From Acidobacteriota bacterium (GTDB lineage Bacteria; Acidobacteriota; Terriglobia; Acidiferrales; UBA7541), in contig QHYK01000092.1 in NCBI GenBank assembly GCA_003224085.1, positions 1 to 37,746 of the forward strand: a DNA stretch of 37,746 nucleotides, written 5' to 3'. Both the position numbers and the translations under genes were made by a program. The notes below the pieces were generated by a model. The model made no database searches and had not been told where the DNA came from. It saw nothing but the letters and a program-made list of their open reading frames with translations. Within the stretch, counting starts at the first letter, position 1. Each line of letters begins with the position of its first letter. This document shows, one piece after another, positions 17,711-26,890 of the stretch.

Positions 17711-19295
17711 TTCGCAGATCTCCGGATAGCGAAAACCCTCCGCCCGCCTTTTGGGGTGGGGCAAAGGGGCATAATAGCAAAGGGGAATCGCAGCGCGAGT
17801 CACGGCCTGATTTACAGACGCGCCACCGGGGCCTCGCCCTGATTGGGTGATTGTCTTCCTCCAAGCGAGACACCCTGCCTTTTCGATTGTGATTCGAAAG
17901 AGAATGTTCCTTACAAATGGCCCGATAACCTTGAGTGGCCGAAGGAGAGGATACCTGAGGATTCTCCGGGTGAAACCCGGCGCGGACCATGCCTCGTTTG
18001 ACGTCTTCATCTTTCATGAATTGTTCCCACACAAAACCGGTACGATGATTTTCGGCCATGAGCATGGTGATGCCCAGATCGATGCCAAGCACATCGGTGT
18101 CATACCAGTTCATGAGCGGATTGAACGCGTCGCGGAAACTGTATTTCGTGCACACCTTTTCGCCGTAGGGACCGCGGATATGACGCAACACGCGGATGCA
18201 ATCCTCAAAGAGAAACGGGAGCGAGCCGCCCGTGGCGCACGGAACGATGCTGCCATCGACCGGGCCAATCGGCCCTCCTTGAGCATTCGGGCCGCCCCAT
18301 GCCGTATAGCCCTTCACATAATCGGATGCGCTGATGCCCCAGAGATTCTCGCTGTAATCGGGAAAGCGATTGCGGAGTGAGAGGCAAAAAAGTTTGTGCG
18401 CCTTCGTGGCTTGGACGGAATTTTCAAAATAATTCGCGTAGGCGTCACGTTCGTTGCGGAAATCAAACCAGGCATGGGAATACTGGTGAGTGAAGATGGG
18501 ATCGTCTCCAGAAATATATTCAATTCCCTGATACTTGATTTTCGGCCGCGTCCAAGCATTCCACGTCCCTGGCGGAAGCGGATGCGTAGGAGAACCGATA
18601 CCGAGGAGATAGATCATCATCAACTCGCAGTAATGCTCCCAGCGCGCTTTGAGAAAACCAGATTCGGGATGCCACCCCATGGAAAGAGTCGGGCCGCCGT
18701 TAAGCATCCACGGCCAGTCAACGCGCTGATAGATTTTTGTGGCGAGATCCTGGATTTCCTGGTCAGCAAAATACTGGCGAGCCGTGAGGACGCCGCACAA
18801 CAGAATGGAAGAATCGATGGAGGAGAGTTCGCACTTGGCCCAGCGCTCGCCGGTTTCCATGTGGATGAAATGAAAGAAAAAGCCGTGCTCGTTGCGCAAA
18901 TCGTTGGCGAGAAAACGGAGAGTATTTCGAACGCGCTCGAGAATTTCTGCGGATTTCCGGTAGCCGCGTCGGTCACCAATGGAAAGACTTGTCAGGCCAA
19001 ACCCGGTGGCTGCGATACTCGACATCATCCGGGGATCATTACCGCCATTGGCGAGCGAACGATCCTTTACTTGCCCGGTTTTGGGGCTCGCTTCGTTCCA
19101 GAAAAAATCAAAACTGGCGCGTTGGATTTCATCAAGCAGTTGTTCGTCGGTTCCTTCGAAGGGGGGGCCTTGGGGTTCCACAAAGGACGGTGAGGGGCGC
19201 TTCTGACAACTGGCAATGGTCGCTAGGGGAGAAGCCACGAGGCCCATTCCGCAAATGCGGATCACTTCCCTTCTATTCAGAGGGATGTTAATCAT
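17703..19295 (-). CDS. glucoamylase-family (PF10091-like) exported lipoprotein, with an anomalous C-terminal tail
   Basis: The N-terminus has a twin-arginine motif ([10 protein letters not shown]) and a lipobox-like TIASC with Cys30, indicating Tat export and lipid anchoring. The body from about residue 48 ([27 protein letters not shown]) to about 440 matches the glycoamylase fold found next to GH3 beta-glucosidases. Landmarks are [37 protein letters not shown] and [16 protein letters not shown]. It probably acts on oligosaccharides at the cell surface. Recognisable sequence ends near MVRAGFHPE. The last ~90 residues are basic and low in homology-like features, and they run over the PhyH start by 8 bases. 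A frameshift or loss of the native stop is possible. It begins 15 bases after the GH3 gene. Confidence 0.85.
   Translation of the reverse strand: MINIPLNRREVIRICGMGLVASPLATIASCQKRPSPSFVEPQGPPFEGTDEQLLDEIQRASFDFFWNEASPKTGQVKDRSLANGGNDPRMMSSIAATGFGLTSLSIGDRRGYRKSAEILERVRNTLRFLANDLRNEHGFFFHFIHMETGERWAKCELSSIDSSILLCGVLTARQYFADQEIQDLATKIYQRVDWPWMLNGGPTLSMGWHPESGFLKARWEHYCELMMIYLLGIGSPTHPLPPGTWNAWTRPKIKYQGIEYISGDDPIFTHQYSHAWFDFRNERDAYANYFENSVQATKAHKLFCLSLRNRFPDYSENLWGISASDYVKGYTAWGGPNAQGGPIGPVDGSIVPCATGGSLPFLFEDCIRVLRHIRGPYGEKVCTKYSFRDAFNPLMNWYDTDVLGIDLGITMLMAENHRTGFVWEQFMKDEDVKRGMVRAGFHPENPQVSSPSATQGYRAICKEHSLSNHNRKGRVSRLEEDNHPIRARPRWRVCKSGRDSRCDSPLLLCPFAPPQKAGGGFSLSGDLRNE
17771..17779 (-). promoter_or_regulatory. 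candidate extended -10 promoter of the PhyH-like gene
   Basis: On the minus strand TGC precedes TATTAT (17776 to 17771), an extended -10 about 60 bases upstream of the favoured PhyH start. It lies inside the doubtful C-terminal tail of the glucoamylase frame, consistent with that tail being intergenic in origin. Confidence 0.42.
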
Positions 19296-19310
19296 CGCCA
19301 GCCATCCGGC

Positions 19311-21668
19311 CTACTTGGTGATTTCCAGTGTGGCTTGGAGGCCCTGGGCCGAATCGGAAGCGATCCACAGGGTGACTTTTGCCGGCTCAACAGCAAACTT
19401 TTGCTGGTCATTCCAAATTGCGAAAGCATTCGGACCAAGTAGAAAAGTTACTTTTCTCGTTTCGCCAGGAGCAAGGGTAATGCGTTGAAACTTAGTCAGG
19501 GCCCGGACAGGTTGGGCAACGCTTGTTCCTTGGAAACGGAGATAGCATTGCACCGTTTCCACTCCTGGGTGCGTGCCGGTGTTGGTGACATCGGCGCTAG
19601 CGCTCAGGGCCGCGCTTTGTCTTGTCTCGCGCCCCAGCAAATCTTCATTCAAGCTCTTGGCGCCGATTTGCGTTTTGTCAACGTGGAGATTTCCGTAGCG
19701 AAACGTCGTATAGGACATTCCGAAACCGAAGGGAAACTGCGGACTATTCTGTTCGTCGATATAACGCGAAACGTATTTTTCATTACCGGTTCGGGGCGGC
19801 CTGGTCAGATCAACCTTTCCTGCAGGGCGCCCGGTACTCAGTGCGTTGTAATAGAGCGGCTCTTGGCCGACGCTGCGAGGCCAGCTTACAGTAAGCCGGC
19901 CACTCGGATTTGCGTCGCCGAATAAAGTCCGTACAAGCGCGGGCCCCGCCTGGATTCCGGGAAACCACGCCGCCATCACCGCAGGCACATGTTGAAAGGC
20001 CCAAGGAAGCGTGATCGGCCGGCCACTGAAGAGCATTAGGACAACGGGCTTTCCGGTGGCGGCGATTTTCTCAAGGAGTTCTTCCTGGCGGCCAGGCAAG
20101 CCCAAAAACGCGCGGGAAGCGGCTTCGCCGGTCATCTCCGGCGCGTTTTCGCCGAGCGCCAGTAAGACGATGTCGGACTGCTCAGCAGTTTTGACGGCTT
20201 CGGCCAATTGATCGTCAGTGCCGCCGAGGATTTCACCTCCTTTGGCGTAGTGAACATTTTGTGCGCCAATTCTTTCGCTGAGGGCAGCACGCAATGTAAC
20301 GACGTCCTGGGGACGTCCCAGCCCTCCCCAAGAACCAAGCATGTTTCCCTTGTCGTTGGCGAGGGGGCCCACCAGCGCGATCTTTTTTAACTCGCTGGGA
20401 AACGGGAGAATGGGTTTGCCACCTGACACAGTATCGTTCTTCAGCAGGACGAAGGATTGCTCCGCGGCATTGCGCGCCAGCGTGATGCTGTCCGGCCGGA
20501 GCATGGCGCCAGCTTCTTTGGATTCGTCTGCATAGGGATGCTCAAAGAGGCCCAACGCGAGTTTGACACGCAAGACACGCCGAACAGCTTCGTTCACCGC
20601 AGCTTCGGGAACCTCGCCGGAGCGGACTAGCTGGGCCAAGTGGTCGTGGTAGAGGCTACTTACCATGTCCATATCAACGCCCGCCAAAAAAGCCTTGCGG
20701 GCTGCGGTAGTTCCATCGTTGGCGATGCCGTGCGCAATGAGTTCCGCAAGAGCCGTATAGTCGCTGTCCACAATTCCCTGAAATCCCCATTCCTTGCGAA
20801 GGATTTGCGTCAAGGTAGAAGGATTGGCGGAGGAAGGCACAGCATTCAAGGAATTGAATGCACTCATAATTGTGGCCGCGCCTTCTTCAACCGCGGCATG
20901 GAACGGTGGCAGGTAGAATTCACGCAAGGTGTGTTCGGAGATTTCCACGGAATTGTAGTCCCGGCCGCCTTCTGCAGCGCCGTAGCCCACGAAATGCTTT
21001 GCGCAAGCCGCGATACTGTCAGGCGCGTCCAGGCGCGATCCTTGATAGCCGCGCACATACGCACGCGCCATCGCCGACCCGAGGTATGGATCTTCGCCGG
21101 CGCCTTCGGTCATTCTTCCCCAGCGCGCGTCTCTGGCAATATCGACCATCGGAGAAAAAGTCCAGCGTATGCCGCTTGCGGAAGCTTCTTGTGCAGCCAC
21201 ACGGGCTGTTTGCTCAACGAGTTCCGGATTCCAACTGGAAGCAAGCCCCAAGGGAATGGGAAATTCCGTCCTGAATCCGTGAATCACATCCAGACCAAAA
21301 AGAAGCGGAATGTGCAAGCGGGACTGCTCGACGGCGACATGCTGAAAGGCGTTGACCTGCTTGGCGGCGGTGATATTGAACAGCGCTCCCACTTCGCCTT
21401 TGCGGATCATGTCGTCATAGTCCGTGCGGCCAGTGCCTGGACCAGTCGGCTGGCCCGCGGAATATTGGACCAGTTGGCCCACTTTTTCCTCGAGCGTCAT
21501 TTTCTGGAGCAAATCGTCTATTTTCTTCTCCGTGTTTGCATCCGAGAAACCTGGAATGGCCAGGGCGGGTTTGCGAACGTTCTCCGGTGAAGGAGCGGAT
21601 AACGGCGAAAAGGAACAAAGGAACAGAATAAAGGCTGCGACAGCCGAGCGAGGCGGCAGAGATGTCAC
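19311..21668 (-). CDS. bglX: glycoside hydrolase family 3 beta-glucosidase, periplasmic
   Basis: A 785-residue GH3 enzyme that releases terminal beta-linked glucose from oligosaccharides. A signal peptide (about 1-25) is followed by the N-terminal barrel with KVGQLVQYS, DVIHGFRTEFP, FSPMVDIARDARWGR and KHFVGYG. The catalytic nucleophile is probably Asp303 in GIVDSDYTALAEL. The C-terminal (alpha/beta)6 domain and a terminal fibronectin-III-like domain (after GMSYTTF) complete the BglX layout. GTG 21668 has an AAGGAG site ten bases upstream. The glucoamylase-like gene follows after 15 bases, and a LacI-type regulator diverges from it, consistent with sugar-induced expression. Confidence 0.94.
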   Translation of the reverse strand: MTSLPPRSAVAAFILFLCSFSPLSAPSPENVRKPALAIPGFSDANTEKKIDDLLQKMTLEEKVGQLVQYSAGQPTGPGTGRTDYDDMIRKGEVGALFNITAAKQVNAFQHVAVEQSRLHIPLLFGLDVIHGFRTEFPIPLGLASSWNPELVEQTARVAAQEASASGIRWTFSPMVDIARDARWGRMTEGAGEDPYLGSAMARAYVRGYQGSRLDAPDSIAACAKHFVGYGAAEGGRDYNSVEISEHTLREFYLPPFHAAVEEGAATIMSAFNSLNAVPSSANPSTLTQILRKEWGFQGIVDSDYTALAELIAHGIANDGTTAARKAFLAGVDMDMVSSLYHDHLAQLVRSGEVPEAAVNEAVRRVLRVKLALGLFEHPYADESKEAGAMLRPDSITLARNAAEQSFVLLKNDTVSGGKPILPFPSELKKIALVGPLANDKGNMLGSWGGLGRPQDVVTLRAALSERIGAQNVHYAKGGEILGGTDDQLAEAVKTAEQSDIVLLALGENAPEMTGEAASRAFLGLPGRQEELLEKIAATGKPVVLMLFSGRPITLPWAFQHVPAVMAAWFPGIQAGPALVRTLFGDANPSGRLTVSWPRSVGQEPLYYNALSTGRPAGKVDLTRPPRTGNEKYVSRYIDEQNSPQFPFGFGMSYTTFRYGNLHVDKTQIGAKSLNEDLLGRETRQSAALSASADVTNTGTHPGVETVQCYLRFQGTSVAQPVRALTKFQRITLAPGETRKVTFLLGPNAFAIWNDQQKFAVEPAKVTLWIASDSAQGLQATLEITK

Positions 21669-21989
21669 GTTTCAGACGCTCCTTGCGATGAAAAAAGCCC
21701 AGGGACTTTCGCACGCCAACTTCTAAACTAAACCTATCTTGAAATCAAATAGACACGCGTAGGATGCGGTTGGTTAGCATTCTCATCCCGATGAACCAGG
21801 CCCCGGGATAAGTGCTGGAGTGGACTGAACTGCCTACCGGAGCCTCCCGTTCCCACAGAACAGGAAGCATCCTAAACCGATTTATTAGCTGAAACAAGTG
21901 AGGCGGCGCGAGTTTGCGATTCCTCCTTCCCGACAAATTGCTTGTGAGCCCTTCCATAAATGTGGGAAACTACTCCGCACCATATCGTT
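21669..21989. other. divergent regulatory region between bglX and the LacI-type regulator
   Basis: A spacer of about 320 bases holding both promoters. The clearest feature is the LacI-type dyad at 21873-21884. A short minus-strand frame across the region has no protein-like features. I could not assign a confident -10/-35 pair to either gene. Confidence 0.5.
21873..21884. promoter_or_regulatory. candidate LacI-family operator
   Basis: TAAACCGATTTA contains the AA-n-CG-n-TT core common to LacI/GalR-family operators, with TAAA/TTTA arms. It lies 106 bases before the regulator's likely start and about 205 upstream of bglX. Confidence 0.4.
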
Positions 21990-23057
21990 ATGCCCCGCCC
22001 CAAATCAGGCACAGCTTCGCGCGCGCACAAGGCTTCGGGGCAAGGCGTGAGCCTCAAGTCTCTCGCCGAGCATCTGGGACTTTCCCAGGCAGCCGTGTCC
22101 CTGGTCATCAACCGTTCACCGGGCGCGAAATCCATCCCGCATCGCACGCAAGAACTTATCCGCAAAGCAGCGCGAGAACTGAATTATCGGCCCAATCATT
22201 TGGCGCGGTCCCTTCGACAACAAAGGAGCTACACGATCGGCGTGGTGGTGCCAGAAATCAGCGAAGGGTATGCCGCTTTGGTCATGTCCGGGATCGAGGA
22301 CCATCTGCTGCGAGAAGGTTATTTTTATTTTGTGGTGAGCCACCGGCACCGCGATGAGCTGATCGAGGAATATCCATTGCTCCTGCAGCAGCGGGCGGTA
22401 GAGGGTTTGATCGCCGTGGACACGGCGATTACCAGCGCGGCGCAGGTGCCCACCGTTGCCGTCTCCGGTCATCGTGAGTTGCCGGGAGTTACCAACATCG
22501 TGCTGGATCACGCCCGCGCGGCGGCACTGGCAATGGAGCATCTGACTAACCTGGGACACCGCCAAATGGCGTTCATCAAAGGGCAGGCATTCAGCTCGGA
22601 CACGGCCATACGCTGGGAATCGGTTCGCAACGCAGCGCAAGAAGTGGGTGTGCGGATCAACGAGCGTCTTGTAGGCCAATTAGAAGGCGAATCTTCGTCA
22701 CCGGAGCTGGGATATCAAGTTGCAAAGAAGCTGCTTGCCTCCGGGGAGAACTTCACCGCGCTTTTTGCGTTCAATGATATATCCGCGATTGGCGCCATTC
22801 AGGCGCTGCGCGAGGCGGGCCGGCGGATTCCGCAGGACGTTTCGGTGGTAGGCTTTGACGATATTCAAAGCGCTGCATTTCAAAACCCCGCGCTCACGAC
22901 CGTGAGACAACCGCTGCGCGAAATGGGAATGCTGGCAGCCGAGACTCTGTTGCGCCGAATCTCCGCCCCTCACGAAGCAGACTACCCGAAAGAAATCGTG
23001 GTGCAGCCAGAGTTGATCTGCCGCGCAAGCACCGCTGCAGCACCGGGTCCATCTTGA
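21990..23057 (+). CDS. LacI-family transcriptional regulator
   Basis: A 355-residue repressor. The helix-turn-helix with hinge is VSLKSLAEHLGLSQAAVSLV (about 20-39), followed by NRSPGAKSIPHRTQELIRKAA and the hinge LNYRPNHLARSLR. A periplasmic-binding-protein-like sugar-sensing core runs from YTIGVVVPEIS to the C-terminus, including AFNDISAIGAIQALREAG and VSVVGFDD. ATG 21990 (MPRPKSG) is preferred to the in-frame ATG at 21960; neither has a clear ribosome-binding site. It is divergent from bglX and the glucoamylase-like gene, so it probably represses them until an oligosaccharide-derived ligand binds. The ligand is unknown. Confidence 0.93.
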   Translation: MPRPKSGTASRAHKASGQGVSLKSLAEHLGLSQAAVSLVINRSPGAKSIPHRTQELIRKAARELNYRPNHLARSLRQQRSYTIGVVVPEISEGYAALVMSGIEDHLLREGYFYFVVSHRHRDELIEEYPLLLQQRAVEGLIAVDTAITSAAQVPTVAVSGHRELPGVTNIVLDHARAAALAMEHLTNLGHRQMAFIKGQAFSSDTAIRWESVRNAAQEVGVRINERLVGQLEGESSSPELGYQVAKKLLASGENFTALFAFNDISAIGAIQALREAGRRIPQDVSVVGFDDIQSAAFQNPALTTVRQPLREMGMLAAETLLRRISAPHEADYPKEIVVQPELICRASTAAAPGPS

Positions 23058-23090
23058 TGGCACGATGAGCACGATGAGAAGGAAGAGCGC

Positions 23091-23840
23091 TTAGGAAGAG
23101 GCTTCCCGACTCATGGAACTTGAGGAGTAGAGAATTTTTGCAATGATTCCGGCTCTGTTATCGGCCCCCATCTTCATCATGATGGATCGCAAGAAAGCCT
23201 TTACCGTGTTTGGACTGATGCGCATTCGGTCCGCAATTTGCCTGGTGTTGAACCCACGCACCAGGTGATCCACTGTCTCGACTTCTCTTGGAGTCATGCG
23301 AAATCGAGCGAGGAGGAAGGAAAGGTCGATGCCGGGTTTCTCATTTCTCTCCAGCAGTATTGCGAAGCCTGGTTTAAGATCGTTGGCCAAAGGCGACCTC
23401 ACGGAAAACATTCGCAACCGATAACACCTCCGGCCGGAAGCGAAGGAATCACGACAGCCTAATTGCCGCGAGCCTCTGGGTGCTGCAAATAGCGATCGAA
23501 CGCGGTTCTCCACAAAAGCGTCAAGACCACGGTTCTTACCGGGATTGGCGGGGAAAGCTATTGCGGCCAGAGCTTCGTGATTGGCGTACAGCGGGCGAAA
23601 AGAACTGTCCAACAGAACAAACCCAGGACACGGTGAAGGTGTACCGTTTAATTCCCAATGATCCGCGTCTTTCCCTAGGCTTGGCTCCGTGTTGAGCTGC
23701 TCGGGTTGGCCCTTTGGGTTTTGTCTTGCGAACTTGCTCTTACTCTGAGCGACATTGCCAGACATCTGCATGTTCAAGCCCCAGACTGCTTGGGTCTTTT
23801 TTGGATTGGGGTCTAACGAGTGGCTGAACCCGCTTTGCAC
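23091..23840 (-). CDS. PAS-LuxR type transcriptional regulator
   Basis: A 249-residue protein. A PAS-like sensory region (about 70-165) contains GFVLLDSSFRPLYANHEAL. The C-terminal LuxR/FixJ helix-turn-helix (about 180-245) reads RMTPREVETVDHLVRGFNTR followed by QIADRMRISPNTVKAFL, with the conserved Glu, the GF/NTRQIA turn and NTVKAF recognition helix. No receiver domain is present, so control is likely through ligand binding by the PAS region rather than phosphorylation. The start is GTG 23840; an ATG at 23771 is an alternative. It converges on the LacI gene, 33 bases apart at the stops, and lies 187 bases downstream of the kinase gene, so it could be a separate unit. Confidence 0.85.
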   Translation of the reverse strand: MQSGFSHSLDPNPKKTQAVWGLNMQMSGNVAQSKSKFARQNPKGQPEQLNTEPSLGKDADHWELNGTPSPCPGFVLLDSSFRPLYANHEALAAIAFPANPGKNRGLDAFVENRVRSLFAAPRGSRQLGCRDSFASGRRCYRLRMFSVRSPLANDLKPGFAILLERNEKPGIDLSFLLARFRMTPREVETVDHLVRGFNTRQIADRMRISPNTVKAFLRSIMMKMGADNRAGIIAKILYSSSSMSREASS

Positions 23841-24027
23841 TGCATCCCAGAGGTAAATCCGGGCAGCCAGCTAACTCCATTGGTTCCAGTACGCTAATCC
23901 TTCAAAACTAGCGGGATTCAAGAATTTCCGCTATCCGGTTCAGACCATAATTTAGATGAGGAAAACACCCGAGGTGCAGCCTTGCGGGTCCATTCGGTGC
24001 CTTTTCTGATTAATCCCGGACGCCATT

Positions 24028-25362
24028 CTAAATGGGCAGGCGAAGCCTGGCCTCGCACCCTCGCGCATCGGTGCGGTTCTTCAAGGTGAGTTCGCCACCA
24101 TGAGCTTCGGCAATCTGGCGGCTGAGGACAAGCCCAATGCCGGAGCCCCCCGGCTTGGTGGTGAAGAAGGGCACAAACAGATTGGCGGTGTTGGGAAGGC
24201 CAGGACCGTCATCGACGACCCACAACTCCACTTGCCCGCGCTTTCGCGTCCAGCCAATCTCCACTCCTCCCTTCGTTTCCAAGGCGGCATCGGCGGCATT
24301 GCGAACCAGGTTTATCAATAACTGTTCTAGCTGGTCAGGGTCGGCTGAGATGACCGTGTCGGGCCCCTTACCCAGATTGATCTTCACCCGCGTCTCAAGT
24401 TTTACCGTTCTTCCCACCCAATCCGAGACCCTCACGGGCAGTAATTTTGGCTGCGGCAGCCGCGCCAGTTGGGCATAGGCCGTCATGAAGCGACCCAGGG
24501 CTTCGGTACGCGAACGAATGATGCTTAGTCCCTGGCGGAGATCATCCATAATCCCGGCGAACGAATCGCCGTGAGCATTGGAGGGCTTGGTCGCGGCGAC
24601 CAGGCTGCTTTCGAGGCTCTGCGCGACGGACTGAATCGGCGCGAGCGAGTTATTCAGTTCGTGACCAAGAACGCGAATGAGGCGTTGCCACGCTTTGCGC
24701 TCTTCGTCGCGAAGCGTTCGGCTCAAATCACTCAACACAATCAGATGATGGGGCAGGCCTTCCTCGCGAAATGAGCCGCGTCGAAGCCCCCAGCGCCCGG
24801 AACCACCGGGAAAAGCCAACTCCATCGTACGGACAGGCTCGCCCTCCAGGCATGCGCCGAGCCCAAGCTCTTCCGCGGTGAATCCGAGGAGGCGCTCGAC
24901 AGGATGGCCCAACAGGCGCACGCCGGCGCGATTGACTAGCCGGAGCCTCTTGTCCTGGTTGAAGGTGAAGATGGCGAGATCGATTTCCTCCATCACGGTT
25001 CGCAACAGAGCCAGGGCTTCCAAGGCGCCCAGACGCTGCTGGCGCAAGGTTTCGCTGAGTGCGTTCACTTCCACCATGACTTCGCCCATGGCGTCGCCGC
25101 TGCCGGCACCGCGGGCGCGCATGGAAAAATCTTCCTCGCGCAGCGCGGCCAGGAGATTCGAAAGCGTCTGGAGCGAGAAAACTATGCGGTTTTTTACAGA
25201 AAAGGCGAAACCCAGCCAGAAGACCCCGATGAAGAACGTAATCGTCCAGGCAGCGCCGGAGGAGAAACTTCCATTCCACAACAGAATCAGGGCGACCAGC
25301 GTTCCCGGAAGGCCTGCGCCCAGCGCAAGGAGATGGATGCGGCGCTCGTAAGTCAGTCGCAT
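24028..25362 (-). CDS. NtrY-like membrane sensor histidine kinase
   Basis: A 444-residue kinase. Two transmembrane helices (about 8-28 and 38-55) with a short loop are followed by a HAMP-like linker and a PAS domain (about 118-215). The H-box RVLGHELNNSLAPI has His234. The ATPase has the N-box LEQLLINLVRNAADAALE, G1 VVDDGPGLP, and FFTTKPGGSGIGLVLS. ATG 25362 overlaps the regulator's TAA as TAATG. The frame extends upstream to 25635, but those residues overlap the regulator gene and are not protein-like. With no large periplasmic domain, it probably reads an intramembrane or cytoplasmic signal and phosphorylates the regulator encoded just upstream. Confidence 0.92.
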   Translation of the reverse strand: MRLTYERRIHLLALGAGLPGTLVALILLWNGSFSSGAAWTITFFIGVFWLGFAFSVKNRIVFSLQTLSNLLAALREEDFSMRARGAGSGDAMGEVMVEVNALSETLRQQRLGALEALALLRTVMEEIDLAIFTFNQDKRLRLVNRAGVRLLGHPVERLLGFTAEELGLGACLEGEPVRTMELAFPGGSGRWGLRRGSFREEGLPHHLIVLSDLSRTLRDEERKAWQRLIRVLGHELNNSLAPIQSVAQSLESSLVAATKPSNAHGDSFAGIMDDLRQGLSIIRSRTEALGRFMTAYAQLARLPQPKLLPVRVSDWVGRTVKLETRVKINLGKGPDTVISADPDQLEQLLINLVRNAADAALETKGGVEIGWTRKRGQVELWVVDDGPGLPNTANLFVPFFTTKPGGSGIGLVLSRQIAEAHGGELTLKNRTDARGCEARLRLPI

Positions 25363-26738
25363 TATTCCAGATGGTGTTTTTGGAGCCGGCGGTACATGGC
25401 GCTGCGGCTCAATCCGAGGGCTTTGGCCGCCTGGCTGACATTTCCCTCGTGACGCGAAAGAGTGCGTTGAATCAAGTAACGCTCGACTTCGTCCAGGCTC
25501 ATCTCTTCGAGTTTTGCGGCGCCGCCGGAGGCGGGGGCACGCAATCCGAGATCTTGCGCGCGCACCGATGGGCCAGGCGAAAGGAGTACGCCCCTTTCGA
25601 CGGCATGGTCCAATTCGCGTACATTGCCGGGCCAAGGATGCTCATGCAAGGCTTTGAGCGCCGCGGGATCGAAAGAAGAAATGTTCTTGCGGTAGCGCTG
25701 GGCGTAGCCGTGAAGGAAATGGAGCGCCAGCAGATCGATGTCCTCCCGCCGGTCGCGTAGCGGAGGAAGATGGATCTCAATGGTATTCAAGCGAAACAGA
25801 AGATCCTGGCGAAAGCGCCCCGCAGCCGCTTCCGCGGTGACGTCCGCATTGGTCGCGGCGAGTACCCTCACGTTGACGCGGCGCGTGGTGGAGGAGCCAA
25901 CGCGTTCCAGGTCTCCGGTTTCCAAAACGCGCAAAAGTTTTGCCTGCAAGTTCAACGGGACGTTGGCAATTTCGTCCAGGAACAACGTGCTGCCGTCGGC
26001 TAATTCGAATCGCCCGACGCGATCGGAACGCGCATCGGTAAATGCGCCTTTCACGTGCCCGAACAGTTCGCTCTCAAAGACGCCCTCGGACAGACCGCCA
26101 GCATTGACCGTCACCATAGGCTTGCTTGCGCGCCCCGACAGAGCATGAAGCGTGCGCGCCACGACTTCTTTGCCCGTGCCGTGTTCTCCGGTGATTAAAA
26201 CATTGGCGTCGGAAGGTCCAATCTGCGCAATCAGTTCCATGACCGGAGCCATTGCCGGGGAATTAGCCAAAAAAGCGGGCCGCGACTCCGCCCGCAAGAG
26301 GCGGTTTTCAGCCTCCAGGCGCGACGCACGGCGCAAAGCCTGCCGCAAGTCAATTTGCGTTCGCAGAATGGAGAGCAACCGGTTATTTTCCCAGGGCTTG
26401 GCAATGAAATCGCGCGCACCGCGGCGCATGGCCTCGACCGCCAATTCGATGCTGCTCCAGGCCGTCATGACCACTACGGGCACGGTACTGTCGATCACCT
26501 GGATGCGCGTGAGCAAGTCGAGGCCTTCCTGCCCTGAAGTGGTGTCTCGCGCGTAATTGAGGTCCATGAGGACAGCGTCAAATTCGCGCGCCTCGATGGC
26601 GTTTATGGCTTCGCTCGGAGAAGCCACGCCTTGCGTTTCATAGCCCTGGCCCTTGAGCAGCAAACGAAGCGAATCGCGGATGTCCGCTTGGTCGTCTGCC
26701 AAAAGCACCCGATAAGATTGCCCGGTAGCGGTCTTCAT
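25362..26738 (-). CDS. NtrC-like response regulator with variant GAFTDA loop
   Basis: A 458-residue regulator. The receiver has Asp15-Asp16, phospho-acceptor Asp59 and Lys114. The AAA+ domain has Walker A GEHGTGKE (184-191) and Walker B TLFLDE (251-256). The loop that normally contacts sigma-54, GAFTGA, reads GAFTDA (231-236). A Fis-type helix-turn-helix ends the protein (GNVSQAAKALGLSRSAMYRRL). The Gly-to-Asp change in the loop raises the question of whether it uses sigma-54 in the usual way. It overlaps its kinase by one base and starts 185 bases downstream of the four-permease operon on the same strand, making that operon its probable target or partner. Confidence 0.92.
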   Translation of the reverse strand: MKTATGQSYRVLLADDQADIRDSLRLLLKGQGYETQGVASPSEAINAIEAREFDAVLMDLNYARDTTSGQEGLDLLTRIQVIDSTVPVVVMTAWSSIELAVEAMRRGARDFIAKPWENNRLLSILRTQIDLRQALRRASRLEAENRLLRAESRPAFLANSPAMAPVMELIAQIGPSDANVLITGEHGTGKEVVARTLHALSGRASKPMVTVNAGGLSEGVFESELFGHVKGAFTDARSDRVGRFELADGSTLFLDEIANVPLNLQAKLLRVLETGDLERVGSSTTRRVNVRVLAATNADVTAEAAAGRFRQDLLFRLNTIEIHLPPLRDRREDIDLLALHFLHGYAQRYRKNISSFDPAALKALHEHPWPGNVRELDHAVERGVLLSPGPSVRAQDLGLRAPASGGAAKLEEMSLDEVERYLIQRTLSRHEGNVSQAAKALGLSRSAMYRRLQKHHLE

Positions 26739-26830
26739 TCGAATGTATAAATAAAGTTTATCTTAATGCCCTTGTTCATGCACGGCGCCCGGCCCTGGAT
26801 ATCGCCACAACCGACCCGTTTTACTCCAAC

Positions 26831-26890
26831 GAAAGAAGCCCTCATCTCATTGGAAACAAAGCACTCGCTCCGTCCAGCCAGGCTTCTTTC
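26831..26890. repeat. 10-bp inverted repeat with 40-base spacer
   Basis: GAAAGAAGCC (26831-26840) and GGCTTCTTTC (26881-26890) are perfect complements in the 185-base spacer between the last permease and the regulator. In RNA it could form a long-loop hairpin ending the permease transcript, or as DNA it could be an enhancer-type site 93-152 bases upstream of the regulator start. Confidence 0.5.

Noticed and set aside
17711-18010. N-terminal extension of the PhyH-like protein to 18010
   Set aside because: The extra 100 residues overlap the glucoamylase end, are not protein-like, and ATG 17710 has a good ribosome-binding site.
20640-21590. 316-codon plus-strand frame inside bglX
   Set aside because: It lies antisense to conserved GH3 catalytic sequence and shows no domain pattern.
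25363-25635. N-terminal extension of the NtrY-like kinase to 25635
   Set aside because: The Arg-rich residues lie antiphase within the regulator gene, and the TAATG start at 25362 is typical for this gene pair.
26739-26830. -24/-12 promoter for the GAFTDA regulator gene
   Set aside because: The GG and GC pairs in this spacer are 9 or 11 bases apart, not the required 10.
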